Shown piece by piece: positions 1-5,644 of a stretch of DNA of 6,250 nucleotides. The stretch covers positions 1-6,250 of the forward strand of contig JAITVB010000209.1 of the NCBI GenBank assembly GCA_031286025.1, in the 5' to 3' direction. The notes below the pieces were generated by a model. The model searched no databases and was not told the origin of the DNA. It saw only the letters and a list, made by a program, of their open reading frames with translations. Positions within the stretch are counted from its first letter, which is position 1; each line of letters begins with the position of its first letter. Source of the DNA: Rikenellaceae bacterium. Its GTDB lineage: Bacteria; Bacteroidota; Bacteroidia; Bacteroidales; Rikenellaceae. The translations under genes and the position numbers were made by a program.

Positions 1-157
1 GTCGGGCCAGGGTTTGGTCGAGTTCGGCCTGGGTGGCTTTGCGCCGGTCGTCGAGGACGATGATTTTTTCGATGGCGGCGGCAGCATCGACACCTTTGAT
101 GGCAAGCCGAGCGATGGTCTGCTCGCGGTTATCGCGGATTTGTTTTAAGGTCAGCAT
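1..157 (-). CDS. serS: Serine--tRNA ligase, N-terminal fragment (cut by window edge)
   Basis: Seryl-tRNA synthetase charges tRNA-Ser (and tRNA-Sec where present) with serine in the cytoplasm. Only the first 52 codons are in the window. The start is the ATG at 157-155, and the protein begins MLTLKQIRDNREQTIARLAI, followed by a segment with LDDRRKATQAELDQTLAR. This matches the start of bacterial SerS: a short first segment, a helix rich in Lys and Arg, then the LDxxRR..Q.ELD pattern that opens the long antiparallel coiled-coil arm which grips the tRNA. The class II catalytic core lies beyond the left edge and cannot be judged. The start is supported by a good Bacteroidota promoter about 26 bases upstream. 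The gene lies downstream of gpmI on the same strand but seems separately transcribed. The identification rests on N-terminal resemblance remembered from the family. Confidence 0.88.
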   Translation of the reverse strand, partial: MLTLKQIRDNREQTIARLAIKGVDAAAAIEKIIVLDDRRKATQAELDQTLAR

Positions 158-182
158 GGTCGGATGCGGTTTTTCAAGACCG

Positions 183-216
183 CAAAGATAGGAAATTTAT
201 CTTTCCCCAGGCCAAA
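183..216 (-). promoter_or_regulatory. Bacteroidota-type promoter for serS
   Basis: On the minus strand the -7 box TATCTTTG (190-183) matches the Bacteroidota consensus TAnnTTTG exactly. A TTTG (216-213) lies 22 bases upstream and fits the -33 element, slightly beyond the usual 19-21 base spacing. Transcription would start near 176-177, giving a leader of about 20 bases. A 7-base inverted repeat overlaps the -7 box (arms 184-190 and 198-204). Confidence 0.7.
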
Positions 217-226
217 AAATCGATCG

Positions 227-257
227 AAAAAAATCGTAACGCCCCACATCTGGCACC
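227..257 (-). terminator. Weak candidate terminator downstream of gpmI
   Basis: On the minus strand GGTGCC (257-252) can pair with GGCGTT (243-238) around an 8-base loop, using three G-U pairs. A run of seven T (233-227) follows four bases later. It lies 24 bases past the gpmI stop and before the serS promoter, where a terminator would be expected. The stem is short and wobble-rich, so this is only a candidate. Confidence 0.3.
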
Positions 258-280
258 CTTGACGTCAGTCCACTCGTCCG

Positions 281-1804
281 CTACTTCATCACGACCAACG
301 AGCGACCGGTCATGGCTTCGGGTTTCGGAAGGTTCATGAGGGCCAGTATAGTGGTGGCTACGTCGGCGAGGACACCGTCGTGGACTTCCTTGACTTCGTC
401 GGCGAGGACTACGATGGGAACGGGGTTGAGCGAGTGGGCTGTGTTGGGCGATCCGTCGGAGTTGAGTTCATAGTCGGCGTTGCCGTGGTCGGCGATGATG
501 ACGATGTCGTATCCGTTCGCTCGTGCGGCGGCGGCGACTTCACCGACGCATTCGTCGACGGCTTTGACGGCTTTCTCGACGGCTTCGTAGACGCCGGTGT
601 GGCCCACCATGTCGCCGTTGGCGAAGTTTAAGCAGACGAAATCGAACAAGCCTTTGTTCAATTCTTTGACGATAGCGTCTTTGACGAGGTATGCGCTCAT
701 TTCGGGCTGCAAGTCGTAGGTCGCCACTTTGGGCGAAGGAATGAGAATGCGTTCTTCCCCCGAAAAGGGTTCTTCGCGGCCGCCGTTGAAGAAGAAAGTG
801 ACGTGGGCGAACTTTTCGGTCTCGGCGATACGCAACTGCTTCAGACCTTTTTTCGACATATATTCGCCGAGGGTGTTTTCGACGTTGTCCTTGTCAAAAA
901 GAATATGGAGACCTTTGAACGACGTGTCGTAGGGAGTCATTGTACAATAGTAGAGCGGTAGAGGGTGCATCCCGGCTTCGGGCATATCGGTCTGGGTCAG
1001 CACCTGGGTCAGTTCTTTCGCGCGGTCATTGCGGAAGTTGAAGAAGATGACCACATCATCCGGAGCGATCTTGCCGACAGGATCGCCTGCGCCGTCGACC
1101 ACCACGACCGGTTTCACGAATTCGTCGGTCACCCCTTCGGCATACGATTTTTCCATCGCGGCGACGGGATCGGCGACTTTCTCGCCGATCCCGCCGACCA
1201 AGAGGTCATAGGCCAGTTTGACACGTTCCCAACGTTTGTCGCGATCCATCGCGTAGTAGCGGCCGACGATCGAAGCGATCCGGCCGGTCGAGGCTTTCAT
1301 ATGGTTTTCCAGTTTCCGGATAAAACCGGCGCCGCTGCGGGGATCGGTGTCGCGACCGTCCATAAAGCAGTGGACGTTGGTCTTTTCGAGTCCCCATTCC
1401 TTGGCCAGGTCGCATAATTTATAGAGGTGATCCATCGAACTGTGTACCCCGCCCTCGGAAACGAGGCCCAGGAAGTGAACGGCCTTATCCGCGGCTCTGG
1501 CGTAGTCAAAAGCGGCCTTCACCTCGGGATTTCCGGCGATCGACCCGTCGCGGCAAGCGATATTGATCTTCACCAGGTCCTGATACACGATGCGGCCGGC
1601 ACCGATGTTCTGGTGTCCGACTTCCGAGTTCCCCATCTGTCCGTCGGGCAGGCCGACGCTTTCGCCGCTGGCACAAAGCTGTGCGTTGGGCCAACGTTCC
1701 ATCAGGGCGTTCATATTTTTGGGCGGAGTGTTGTAAATGGCGTCCGAGCGCGAGTGGTCGCCGACGCCCCAACCGTCGAGGATCATCAGGAGTGTCTTTT
1801 TCAT
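281..1804 (-). CDS. gpmI: 2,3-bisphosphoglycerate-independent phosphoglycerate mutase
   Basis: This cytoplasmic enzyme interconverts 3- and 2-phosphoglycerate in glycolysis and gluconeogenesis using two metal ions (usually Mn) and a phosphoserine intermediate. The 507-residue length is normal. The phosphatase domain supplies D10 (in LDGWG), the nucleophile S60 (in MGNSEVGH), and D398, H402, D439, H440 and H457 as metal ligands. The inserted phosphotransferase domain supplies H121, R151-D152, R182, R188, R258 and R261, and K331 completes the site. All were placed by comparison with the Geobacillus stearothermophilus numbering, and none is missing, so the enzyme should be active. The ATG at 1804-1802 gives [13 protein letters not shown], the usual distance to the first motif. 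There is no clear Shine-Dalgarno sequence, which is normal for this phylum. The gene ends in TAG, which shows that amber works as a stop in this genome. It has its own promoter and probably forms a single-gene unit between the envelope gene and serS. Confidence 0.97.
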   Translation of the reverse strand: MKKTLLMILDGWGVGDHSRSDAIYNTPPKNMNALMERWPNAQLCASGESVGLPDGQMGNSEVGHQNIGAGRIVYQDLVKINIACRDGSIAGNPEVKAAFDYARAADKAVHFLGLVSEGGVHSSMDHLYKLCDLAKEWGLEKTNVHCFMDGRDTDPRSGAGFIRKLENHMKASTGRIASIVGRYYAMDRDKRWERVKLAYDLLVGGIGEKVADPVAAMEKSYAEGVTDEFVKPVVVVDGAGDPVGKIAPDDVVIFFNFRNDRAKELTQVLTQTDMPEAGMHPLPLYYCTMTPYDTSFKGLHILFDKDNVENTLGEYMSKKGLKQLRIAETEKFAHVTFFFNGGREEPFSGEERILIPSPKVATYDLQPEMSAYLVKDAIVKELNKGLFDFVCLNFANGDMVGHTGVYEAVEKAVKAVDECVGEVAAAARANGYDIVIIADHGNADYELNSDGSPNTAHSLNPVPIVVLADEVKEVHDGVLADVATTILALMNLPKPEAMTGRSLVVMK

Positions 1805-1848
1805 ATCTTTTCGATTTTGATCTTCTACGCGAAAATCGGAATTTCGGG

Positions 1849-1856
1849 CAAAGGTA
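1849..1856 (-). promoter_or_regulatory. Bacteroidota -7 box for gpmI
   Basis: The minus-strand sequence TACCTTTG (1856-1849) matches TAnnTTTG exactly and lies 44 bases upstream of the gpmI ATG. Transcription would start near 1842, giving a leader of about 35-40 bases. No TTTG lies at the preferred 19-21 base distance. The nearest (1873-1870) is only 13 bases upstream, so the -33 element is not assigned. Confidence 0.6.
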
Positions 1857-1866
1857 ATATACTTTT

Positions 1867-1893
1867 CGGCAAAAAGCGGCCCGTTTTTTGTCG
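1867..1893 (-). terminator. Candidate hairpin terminator for the upstream envelope gene
   Basis: Positions 1867-1875 and 1885-1893 form an imperfect inverted repeat (CGGCAAAAA with TTTTTGTCG) around a 9-base loop. Read on the minus strand it is an A-rich arm, a GC-rich loop and a U-rich arm. It starts 25 bases past the TGA at 1919 and ends just before the gpmI -7 box. The layout fits a terminator between the two genes, but the U-run is part of the stem and one pair becomes C-A on this strand, so confidence is low. Confidence 0.33.
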
Positions 1894-1918
1894 TATTTTT
1901 CCGTTTTTCATACCTGCA

Positions 1919-2275
1919 TCAGAGGTTGACTGAAATGCCGAACGAGAATCCGAAGTCGGGCGAATCACTCGGTTTGTAGAGCGACATGGTCACCCGCACC
2001 CCCGCTCCGACCATACGCACAGGATCGACGTCGATCAACGCTTCGAAGCCGTAGGAACTGGCGTTCTTCCATCCGGTACTCGTTCTCGAAACGGGCTTAT
2101 AGCGAGCATGGTCGAGGATCAGCCCGGCACTGACGCGCTTGAAATAGAGCCATTCGACGATCCCGCCATCGGGATAGGCCACCGGGAAACGGTAGCGCAC
2201 CGACACCGCCCCCAAACGCTCGGGCGCGAAATCATACTTACACCCCTTGGGGAAGAGGGCGTTGTTGCTCAGGTT
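1919..2275 (-). pseudogene. In-frame C-terminal barrel segment after a premature TAG
   Basis: These 118 codons follow the TAG at 2278-2276 in the same reading frame as the 858-residue peptidase/barrel protein, and end at a TGA (1921-1919). The translation begins NLSNNALFPKGCKYDF and includes YRFPVAYPDGGIVEWLYFKR, which resembles the last strands of Bacteroidota outer-membrane barrels (FPRG...YxFPLxYPDxGI..LYFKR). It ends in FGFSFGISVNL, an alternating strand like those that close a barrel. No good start lies near the beginning: the first usable one is a TTG at 2215-2213, inside a strand pattern. I therefore take it as the severed end of the upstream gene, not a separate gene. Joined, the product would be 977 codons. 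Whether the stop is real or an error cannot be told from the sequence. Confidence 0.82.
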
Positions 2276-2278
2276 CTA
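2276..2278 (-). other. In-frame amber codon interrupting the envelope gene (codon 859)
   Basis: The minus-strand reading is CGG ACG GCT GCG TAG AAC CTG AGC: Arg-Thr-Ala-Ala-stop-Asn-Leu-Ser. The frame is identical on both sides, and barrel-like sequence runs up to the stop and resumes within about 8 codons. One substitution, for example CAG to TAG, would create it. No indel is needed. Confidence 0.85.
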
Positions 2279-4852
2279 CGCAGCCGTCCGTTGAGACGGC
2301 ACGGCGGCGTTGCTCAACAGCGAATGGTGCATCAGCGCCCCGGGGGCATACATCCCGCCCGTGAGTGAATAGAGTCGGCCCAATTCAGCACGAAACGGGT
2401 CGCCCTGCCAGGTAAATTTTCCGTTGAAACCCCAACGGGGGTAAAGGCTGCGATGGGCCGTACGCACGTTCTGGGCATAGGCCATACTGCCCTCGATCAC
2501 CTGGTAACCCTTATCGAAAACACGATTCTTTGGATTGTAAATCAGTGTATTATAATAGTTCACTCCTACGGACGGAGTGAGTTGGCGCAATTGCCGTCCG
2601 CGCGAAAGATTGACGGGCAGCGACAGATCGGCCGACAGCGACAGGTAATCGTTGCCCGCATTTTCGGGCAGCGGGGCCTTGTCGGGATCAATGTCGTTCG
2701 GCATCAGCACCCCGCGGCTGCCGCCGCCGTGTTCGAAACCCACCTCGATTTTCGGAGCCAGTCCATAGTAGCCGAACCGGCCCTTATACAGGTTTTCGCC
2801 ATTGACCCGTCCGTAACTCAGAAAGCCCATCGCGCTGCCCAACACGTTCTGGCTGATGATCGTCGCCCCGAAATCGACATCGAGGTTGCGGTCGTTGGTC
2901 AGTTCGATGGGGTCGAAGGCAAAGGGGGCCCAACTGTGGATATTGAACAGGCGTCCCCACTGGCTGTAGCGTTTCGATTTGTTCGGGACGGCCGGTTTTT
3001 CGGCAAAGCGGATCGCCGACCGGATACCCAACGTGTCCCAGTCCGGATGCTCGGGGTTAAGCAGGTTGACCGGCAAGCGGATATAAGGCACCTCGACGAG
3101 CGAATCGCGATCGAGCGTCTGCCGCGAAATAAAATAGCCGTCGCGGCGGTAAGTCAGCTGAAACACCTCTTCGCCGCTCAGACCGGAATATGATGGTTGG
3201 ATCGATCCGAATTTCGACGTCGTCACCCGATACTCCTTCTTTTCGGCCAGGTCGAAGACGTGCGTTTCATCCTTGCCCGAAGCGATGGAGTTATAGAAGA
3301 GTTTGCCGCCGCCGGCCGAAAGATTGTTGATCGTCACGAACGAGCGGGAGGTGATCGGGTAAAGGCGTTCGGTGGGGTTGTCCATGCCTTCGATCGCCAT
3401 CCCGTCGGCCGTGAGGGTGATCAGGGCCAGGGTTTTTGTCGAGTCGTCCCATGCCATCCCATGATAGGTGCGGTCTTCGGGCAAGGGGATGGTACGCTCC
3501 AGTTTGAAAGCCGCATCGAATCGCTTCAACGAATAGGTTCCCGCCGGATCGTAGGCAAGGGCGAAGTAGGTTTCCAACCGATGGACCGTACGCGGAATGA
3601 TCGTGATATAAAAAAGGTTGCGTTCATCGCCGGTGTCGATCGTACGGACTTTGAGTGTCCCGTGTTTCGGCGGCCGTTTGAGTGAAACGGCGCGCACGAC
3701 CGAAAAGTTTTCGCGTTCCCAGAACGTGCTTGCCTGCCCTTCGGTCCAAAAAATTCGGCCGTTTTCGGTGTCTACCGCCGGACGCGAGGTGACGTTGCCC
3801 GTATAGGCGAGCACCTGTTCTTCGCTATGCCACAGGTTGAGGGTCACTAAACGCGTCGCCCGGTCGAAATCGGTTTTGAAGGCTGCCACCGCATCGGCGT
3901 CGATCCGCACCGGATACGCATACCGGGTATAGGCCGTCGAGGGCGATTCGACAAACGCCGCGCTGTTTTCGACCGGCGGCAACGACCGCCAATGATCCTG
4001 CAACAGCCCGAACGACTCGCGCATCAGCCGCGACGACGATGTTTTGTAATAGCGTTGCATGGCGATCGTCTTGGGAACGACAAGAAAAGGATAATAGGCC
4101 GTGAAGCGGACCACATCGTCCCAAAACGCCTGGCCGAAGCGGCGATAGGAGTAATCGACCATCTGGTAGCCCTGTTGGTACCAGTCGGGAATATAGTCGC
4201 GGAACGAGCCGCAATACCATTTGTCGAGGTTCCACCGGTCGACCCCCTCCTGTTCGAGCATCGCCCGATATTCGATCGTAAACGACGGTTGCAACGCACG
4301 GCCAAAGGCGGCCAGGCGGGTTTCGGTATGTACGGCGTCGCCCTCAAGATACCATTTCGGCAACAGGCCCGCGCCCGCGCCGACGACCTGCTCGCCGAGC
4401 ACCCAACCGGCATATTTCAGCGTACCTTGGCGCAGGTTGCTCATCTGCACCACGTGACGGAATTCGTGGGTAGTCAGTTGCTCCAACCACGGCCAGGCAT
4501 AGGTCGGCCGCTCGGGCGTGACGGTCAACTCAACCCGCTTCGGAACCCAGGCCACCTCGCCGTTCGAATTGAGATCATAGGCGTGCATGATAAACGGCAG
4601 CCGCACCGGCGGCAACGACAGGCCGAAACTCACCTCTTTGCCGAGGGTGTCGATAATCGAGGCCACCCGCAGAGCATGGTGCTCATAGCCCGCCGGAAAG
4701 ATCAGCCGGTAGCGCGGATCTTTGATCTGCCGCCAACGCACCGACGCCGGATCAACCCCCCGGTCGTGGTATTGGGCATGCCCCACAGCAGCCAACGCCC
4801 AACAGACCAACGATGTCAAAAGATATTTCACGCCAGGGTGCCCCATTGTCAT
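2276..4852 (-). CDS. Exported zinc-peptidase-like / beta-propeller / outer-membrane barrel protein, truncated by TAG
   Basis: A large envelope protein of unknown substrate. A signal peptide (about residues 9-26, [17 protein letters not shown] followed by Q27) directs export. Residues 30-290 look like a gluzincin-type peptidase domain: HEFRH at 129-133 gives the two His ligands and the catalytic Glu, and WYLEGDA offers E170 as third ligand, 37 residues on. This resembles the peptidase MA-like group. Residues about 300-620 hold repeated short strands with Asp/Gly turns, like a TolB/WD40-type propeller. From about 630 onward, segments such as [34 protein letters not shown] and [19 protein letters not shown] are typical outer-membrane barrel strands. 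The reading stops at codon 859, but the barrel continues in frame for 118 more codons, so this 858-residue form lacks its last strands. The first ATG overlaps the stop of the SUI1-like gene (ATGA). The ATG two codons later (4846-4844) sits at better spacing from GGGAGG and may be the true start. Whether it cleaves peptides is not shown. Confidence 0.82.
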   Translation of the reverse strand: MTMGHPGVKYLLTSLVCWALAAVGHAQYHDRGVDPASVRWRQIKDPRYRLIFPAGYEHHALRVASIIDTLGKEVSFGLSLPPVRLPFIMHAYDLNSNGEVAWVPKRVELTVTPERPTYAWPWLEQLTTHEFRHVVQMSNLRQGTLKYAGWVLGEQVVGAGAGLLPKWYLEGDAVHTETRLAAFGRALQPSFTIEYRAMLEQEGVDRWNLDKWYCGSFRDYIPDWYQQGYQMVDYSYRRFGQAFWDDVVRFTAYYPFLVVPKTIAMQRYYKTSSSRLMRESFGLLQDHWRSLPPVENSAAFVESPSTAYTRYAYPVRIDADAVAAFKTDFDRATRLVTLNLWHSEEQVLAYTGNVTSRPAVDTENGRIFWTEGQASTFWERENFSVVRAVSLKRPPKHGTLKVRTIDTGDERNLFYITIIPRTVHRLETYFALAYDPAGTYSLKRFDAAFKLERTIPLPEDRTYHGMAWDDSTKTLALITLTADGMAIEGMDNPTERLYPITSRSFVTINNLSAGGGKLFYNSIASGKDETHVFDLAEKKEYRVTTSKFGSIQPSYSGLSGEEVFQLTYRRDGYFISRQTLDRDSLVEVPYIRLPVNLLNPEHPDWDTLGIRSAIRFAEKPAVPNKSKRYSQWGRLFNIHSWAPFAFDPIELTNDRNLDVDFGATIISQNVLGSAMGFLSYGRVNGENLYKGRFGYYGLAPKIEVGFEHGGGSRGVLMPNDIDPDKAPLPENAGNDYLSLSADLSLPVNLSRGRQLRQLTPSVGVNYYNTLIYNPKNRVFDKGYQVIEGSMAYAQNVRTAHRSLYPRWGFNGKFTWQGDPFRAELGRLYSLTGGMYAPGALMHHSLLSNAAVPSQRTAA

Positions 4853-5196
4853 CCTCCCGCTTTCTTAGCTTTGTAACCGGCTTTCTCCAACAGGTCGAGC
4901 ACACGATCCCGAAAATCGCCCTGTATCAAAATCTCGCCGTCCTTGGCCGCGCCGCCCACGCCGCATTTCGATTTGAGTTCACGCGCCAATTCCTTCAGAC
5001 CGTCGTCACTTCCGGCGAAACCGGTGACAAGCGTCACAGTCTTTCCCCCGCGATGCTTGCGATCGAGCCACACTTTCAGATTCTGCTGTTGCGCGGGCAG
5101 CGGTTTTTGCGACGACAGCTGTTCGTTATCGTATGTGTAATCGGGATTTGTCGAGTAGACGACACCCAGTCGGCTTTTCCAGTCGTTATTGGCCAT
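4849..5196 (-). CDS. SUI1/eIF1-like translation factor (YciH family)
   Basis: A 115-residue protein of the bacterial SUI1 family (YciH in E. coli), cytoplasmic relatives of eukaryotic eIF1 that are thought to bind the small ribosomal subunit and affect start-site fidelity; their role in Bacteroidota is not settled. Residues 1-37 are a polar lead with [13 protein letters not shown], a pattern I recall from Bacteroidota members. The SUI1 domain covers about 40-112, with [17 protein letters not shown] (44-60), the basic loop [18 protein letters not shown] (77-94) and a final helix [15 protein letters not shown] chose the ATG at 5196-5194 over an in-frame ATG at 5277. The residues added by the longer start do not look like this family, and a consensus -7 box (5224-5217) lies inside that extension, so a transcript from it would begin downstream of the longer start. 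The TGA overlaps the next gene's ATG by four bases (ATGA), which suggests coupled translation in a two-gene operon. Confidence 0.92.
   Translation of the reverse strand: MANNDWKSRLGVVYSTNPDYTYDNEQLSSQKPLPAQQQNLKVWLDRKHRGGKTVTLVTGFAGSDDGLKELARELKSKCGVGGAAKDGEILIQGDFRDRVLDLLEKAGYKAKKAGG
4853..4858 (-). promoter_or_regulatory. Shine-Dalgarno-like GGGAGG before the envelope gene
   Basis: GGGAGG (4858-4853) lies in the last codons of the SUI1-like gene. It touches the first ATG (4852-4850) directly, which is too close to act on it, but is six bases from the second ATG (4846-4844), a normal spacing. This favours the start two codons downstream, or reinitiation by ribosomes ending at the overlapping TGA. 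Bacteroidota rely little on Shine-Dalgarno pairing, so the case is moderate. Confidence 0.4.
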
Positions 5197-5216
5197 GTTG
5201 TCCTTGCGTTGAGCCA

Positions 5217-5250
5217 CAAAAGTAGGGATTTTTTCAGGGATGTGGAACAA
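5217..5250 (-). promoter_or_regulatory. Bacteroidota-type promoter for the SUI1-like gene
   Basis: On the minus strand TACTTTTG (5224-5217) matches TAnnTTTG exactly. A TTG (5250-5248) lies 23 bases upstream and may be the -33 element, at slightly long spacing. The leader would be about 15 bases before the ATG at 5196. It probably drives the envelope gene too, since no separate promoter is possible within the overlap. Confidence 0.65.
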
Positions 5251-5263
5251 GTTGCGGACCGAA

Positions 5264-5294
5264 TTGATTTTTTCCATATTTTACAATATTTTTG
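5264..5294 (+). promoter_or_regulatory. Bacteroidota-type promoter for moxR
   Basis: On the plus strand TATTTTTG (5287-5294) matches TAnnTTTG exactly, and TTG (5264-5266) is 20 bases upstream, the preferred -33 spacing. Transcription would start near 5301, leaving a leader of about 50 bases before the ATG at 5351. It is back-to-back with the SUI1-like promoter, the two -33 elements being only 13 bases apart. Confidence 0.7.
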
Positions 5295-5317
5295 TGGGAA
5301 TTCCGTTAACGATAAAC

Positions 5318-5323
5318 AGGAGG
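5318..5323 (+). promoter_or_regulatory. Misplaced strong Shine-Dalgarno-like AGGAGG in the moxR leader
   Basis: AGGAGG lies 27 bases before the moxR ATG, too far for ordinary start selection. Seven bases downstream of it begins ATA CTT AAA CGT ACA ACC ACA TGA (5331-5354), whose TGA overlaps the moxR ATG as ATGA. No ATG, GTG or TTG sits at the right distance, so a leader peptide would need an ATA start. It may be chance in a purine-rich leader. Confidence 0.25.
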
Positions 5324-5350
5324 AAACACGATACTTAAACGTACAACCAC

Positions 5351-5644
5351 ATGAGCGAAGCGGTGAACATCAAAGAATTAAACGAGCGGATCGAATGCGA
5401 AAGCGCTTTCGTCGACCTGCTTTCGATGGAGATGGGCAAGGTGATCGTTGGTCAGAAACACCTGGTCGACAGCCTGCTGATCGGTCTGCTGTCCAACGGC
5501 CACATCTTGCTGGAAGGGGTGCCAGGATTGGCCAAGACACTGGCAATCACGACGTTGGCACAAGCCGTCGACGCCCGCTTCAGCCGCACACAATTCACCC
5601 CCCGACCTGTTGCCCGCCGACCTGTTGGGTACGCTGATCTATAG
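5351..5644 (+). CDS. MoxR-family AAA+ ATPase, N-terminal part (frameshifted)
   Basis: MoxR ATPases are chaperone-like AAA+ proteins that act with von Willebrand factor A (Bat-type) partners in envelope or metal-cofactor maturation; the partner here would lie beyond the right edge. The ATG at 5351 gives MSEAVNIKELNERIE, a start I recall from Bacteroidales MoxR proteins, and in-frame TAA codons just upstream exclude an earlier ATG. Residues 33-49 hold VIVGQKHLVDSLLIGLL, the conserved family opening, and Walker A is GVPGLAKT at 56-63. Homology runs to QFTP at 81-84. After that a run of six C shifts the frame, and the reading adds 13 unrelated residues (RPVARRPVGYADL) before TAG at 5642-5644. Walker B and everything after it are encoded in the +1 frame. 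As written, this 97-residue product could not hydrolyse ATP. Confidence 0.88.
   Translation: MSEAVNIKELNERIECESAFVDLLSMEMGKVIVGQKHLVDSLLIGLLSNGHILLEGVPGLAKTLAITTLAQAVDARFSRTQFTPRPVARRPVGYADL
5598..5603 (+). other. Run of six C: probable one-base insertion in moxR
   Basis: Reading ACC CCC CGA CCT gives Thr-Pro-Arg-Pro and leads to a stop. With five C the reading is ACC CCC GAC CTG TTG CCC, Thr-Pro-Asp-Leu-Leu-Pro, which is the conserved MoxR motif QFTPDLLPADLLG. Removing one C restores homology exactly, so the lesion is a single extra C in the homopolymer. Confidence 0.9.

Noticed and set aside
260..267. Perfect palindrome TGACGTCA between gpmI and serS
   Set aside because: A single 8-base palindrome in the gpmI 3' region, away from the serS promoter core and without a second copy nearby, is not enough to call an operator.
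1919..2215. A separate small gene of 98 codons starting at TTG
   Set aside because: It is in frame with the upstream barrel gene, starts inside an evident beta-strand pattern, has no promoter and ends like a barrel terminus. It is better read as the severed end of that gene.
2276..2278. Genome-wide recoding of TAG as an amino acid
   Set aside because: gpmI in the same window ends at its normal length with TAG, so amber functions as a stop here.
2453..3193. Plus-strand open frame of 246 codons
   Set aside because: It is antisense to the barrel-coding region, with biased composition and no domain or promoter. It reflects the codon structure of the real gene.
3992..4876. Plus-strand open frame of 294 codons opposite the envelope gene
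   Set aside because: It lies entirely antisense to a protein with clear peptidase and signal-peptide motifs, its translation is rich in Arg, His and Pro with no recognisable domain, and it has no promoter. It is a shadow of GC-rich coding sequence.
5197..5277. 27-residue N-terminal extension of the SUI1-like protein
   Set aside because: A consensus promoter box lies inside it, the extra residues do not resemble the family, and the start at 5196 gives the expected SUI1-like N-terminus.
4813..5637. Plus-strand open frame of 274 codons
   Set aside because: It crosses the SUI1-like gene, the divergent promoters and the start of moxR in the wrong frame, so it cannot coexist with three well-supported features.
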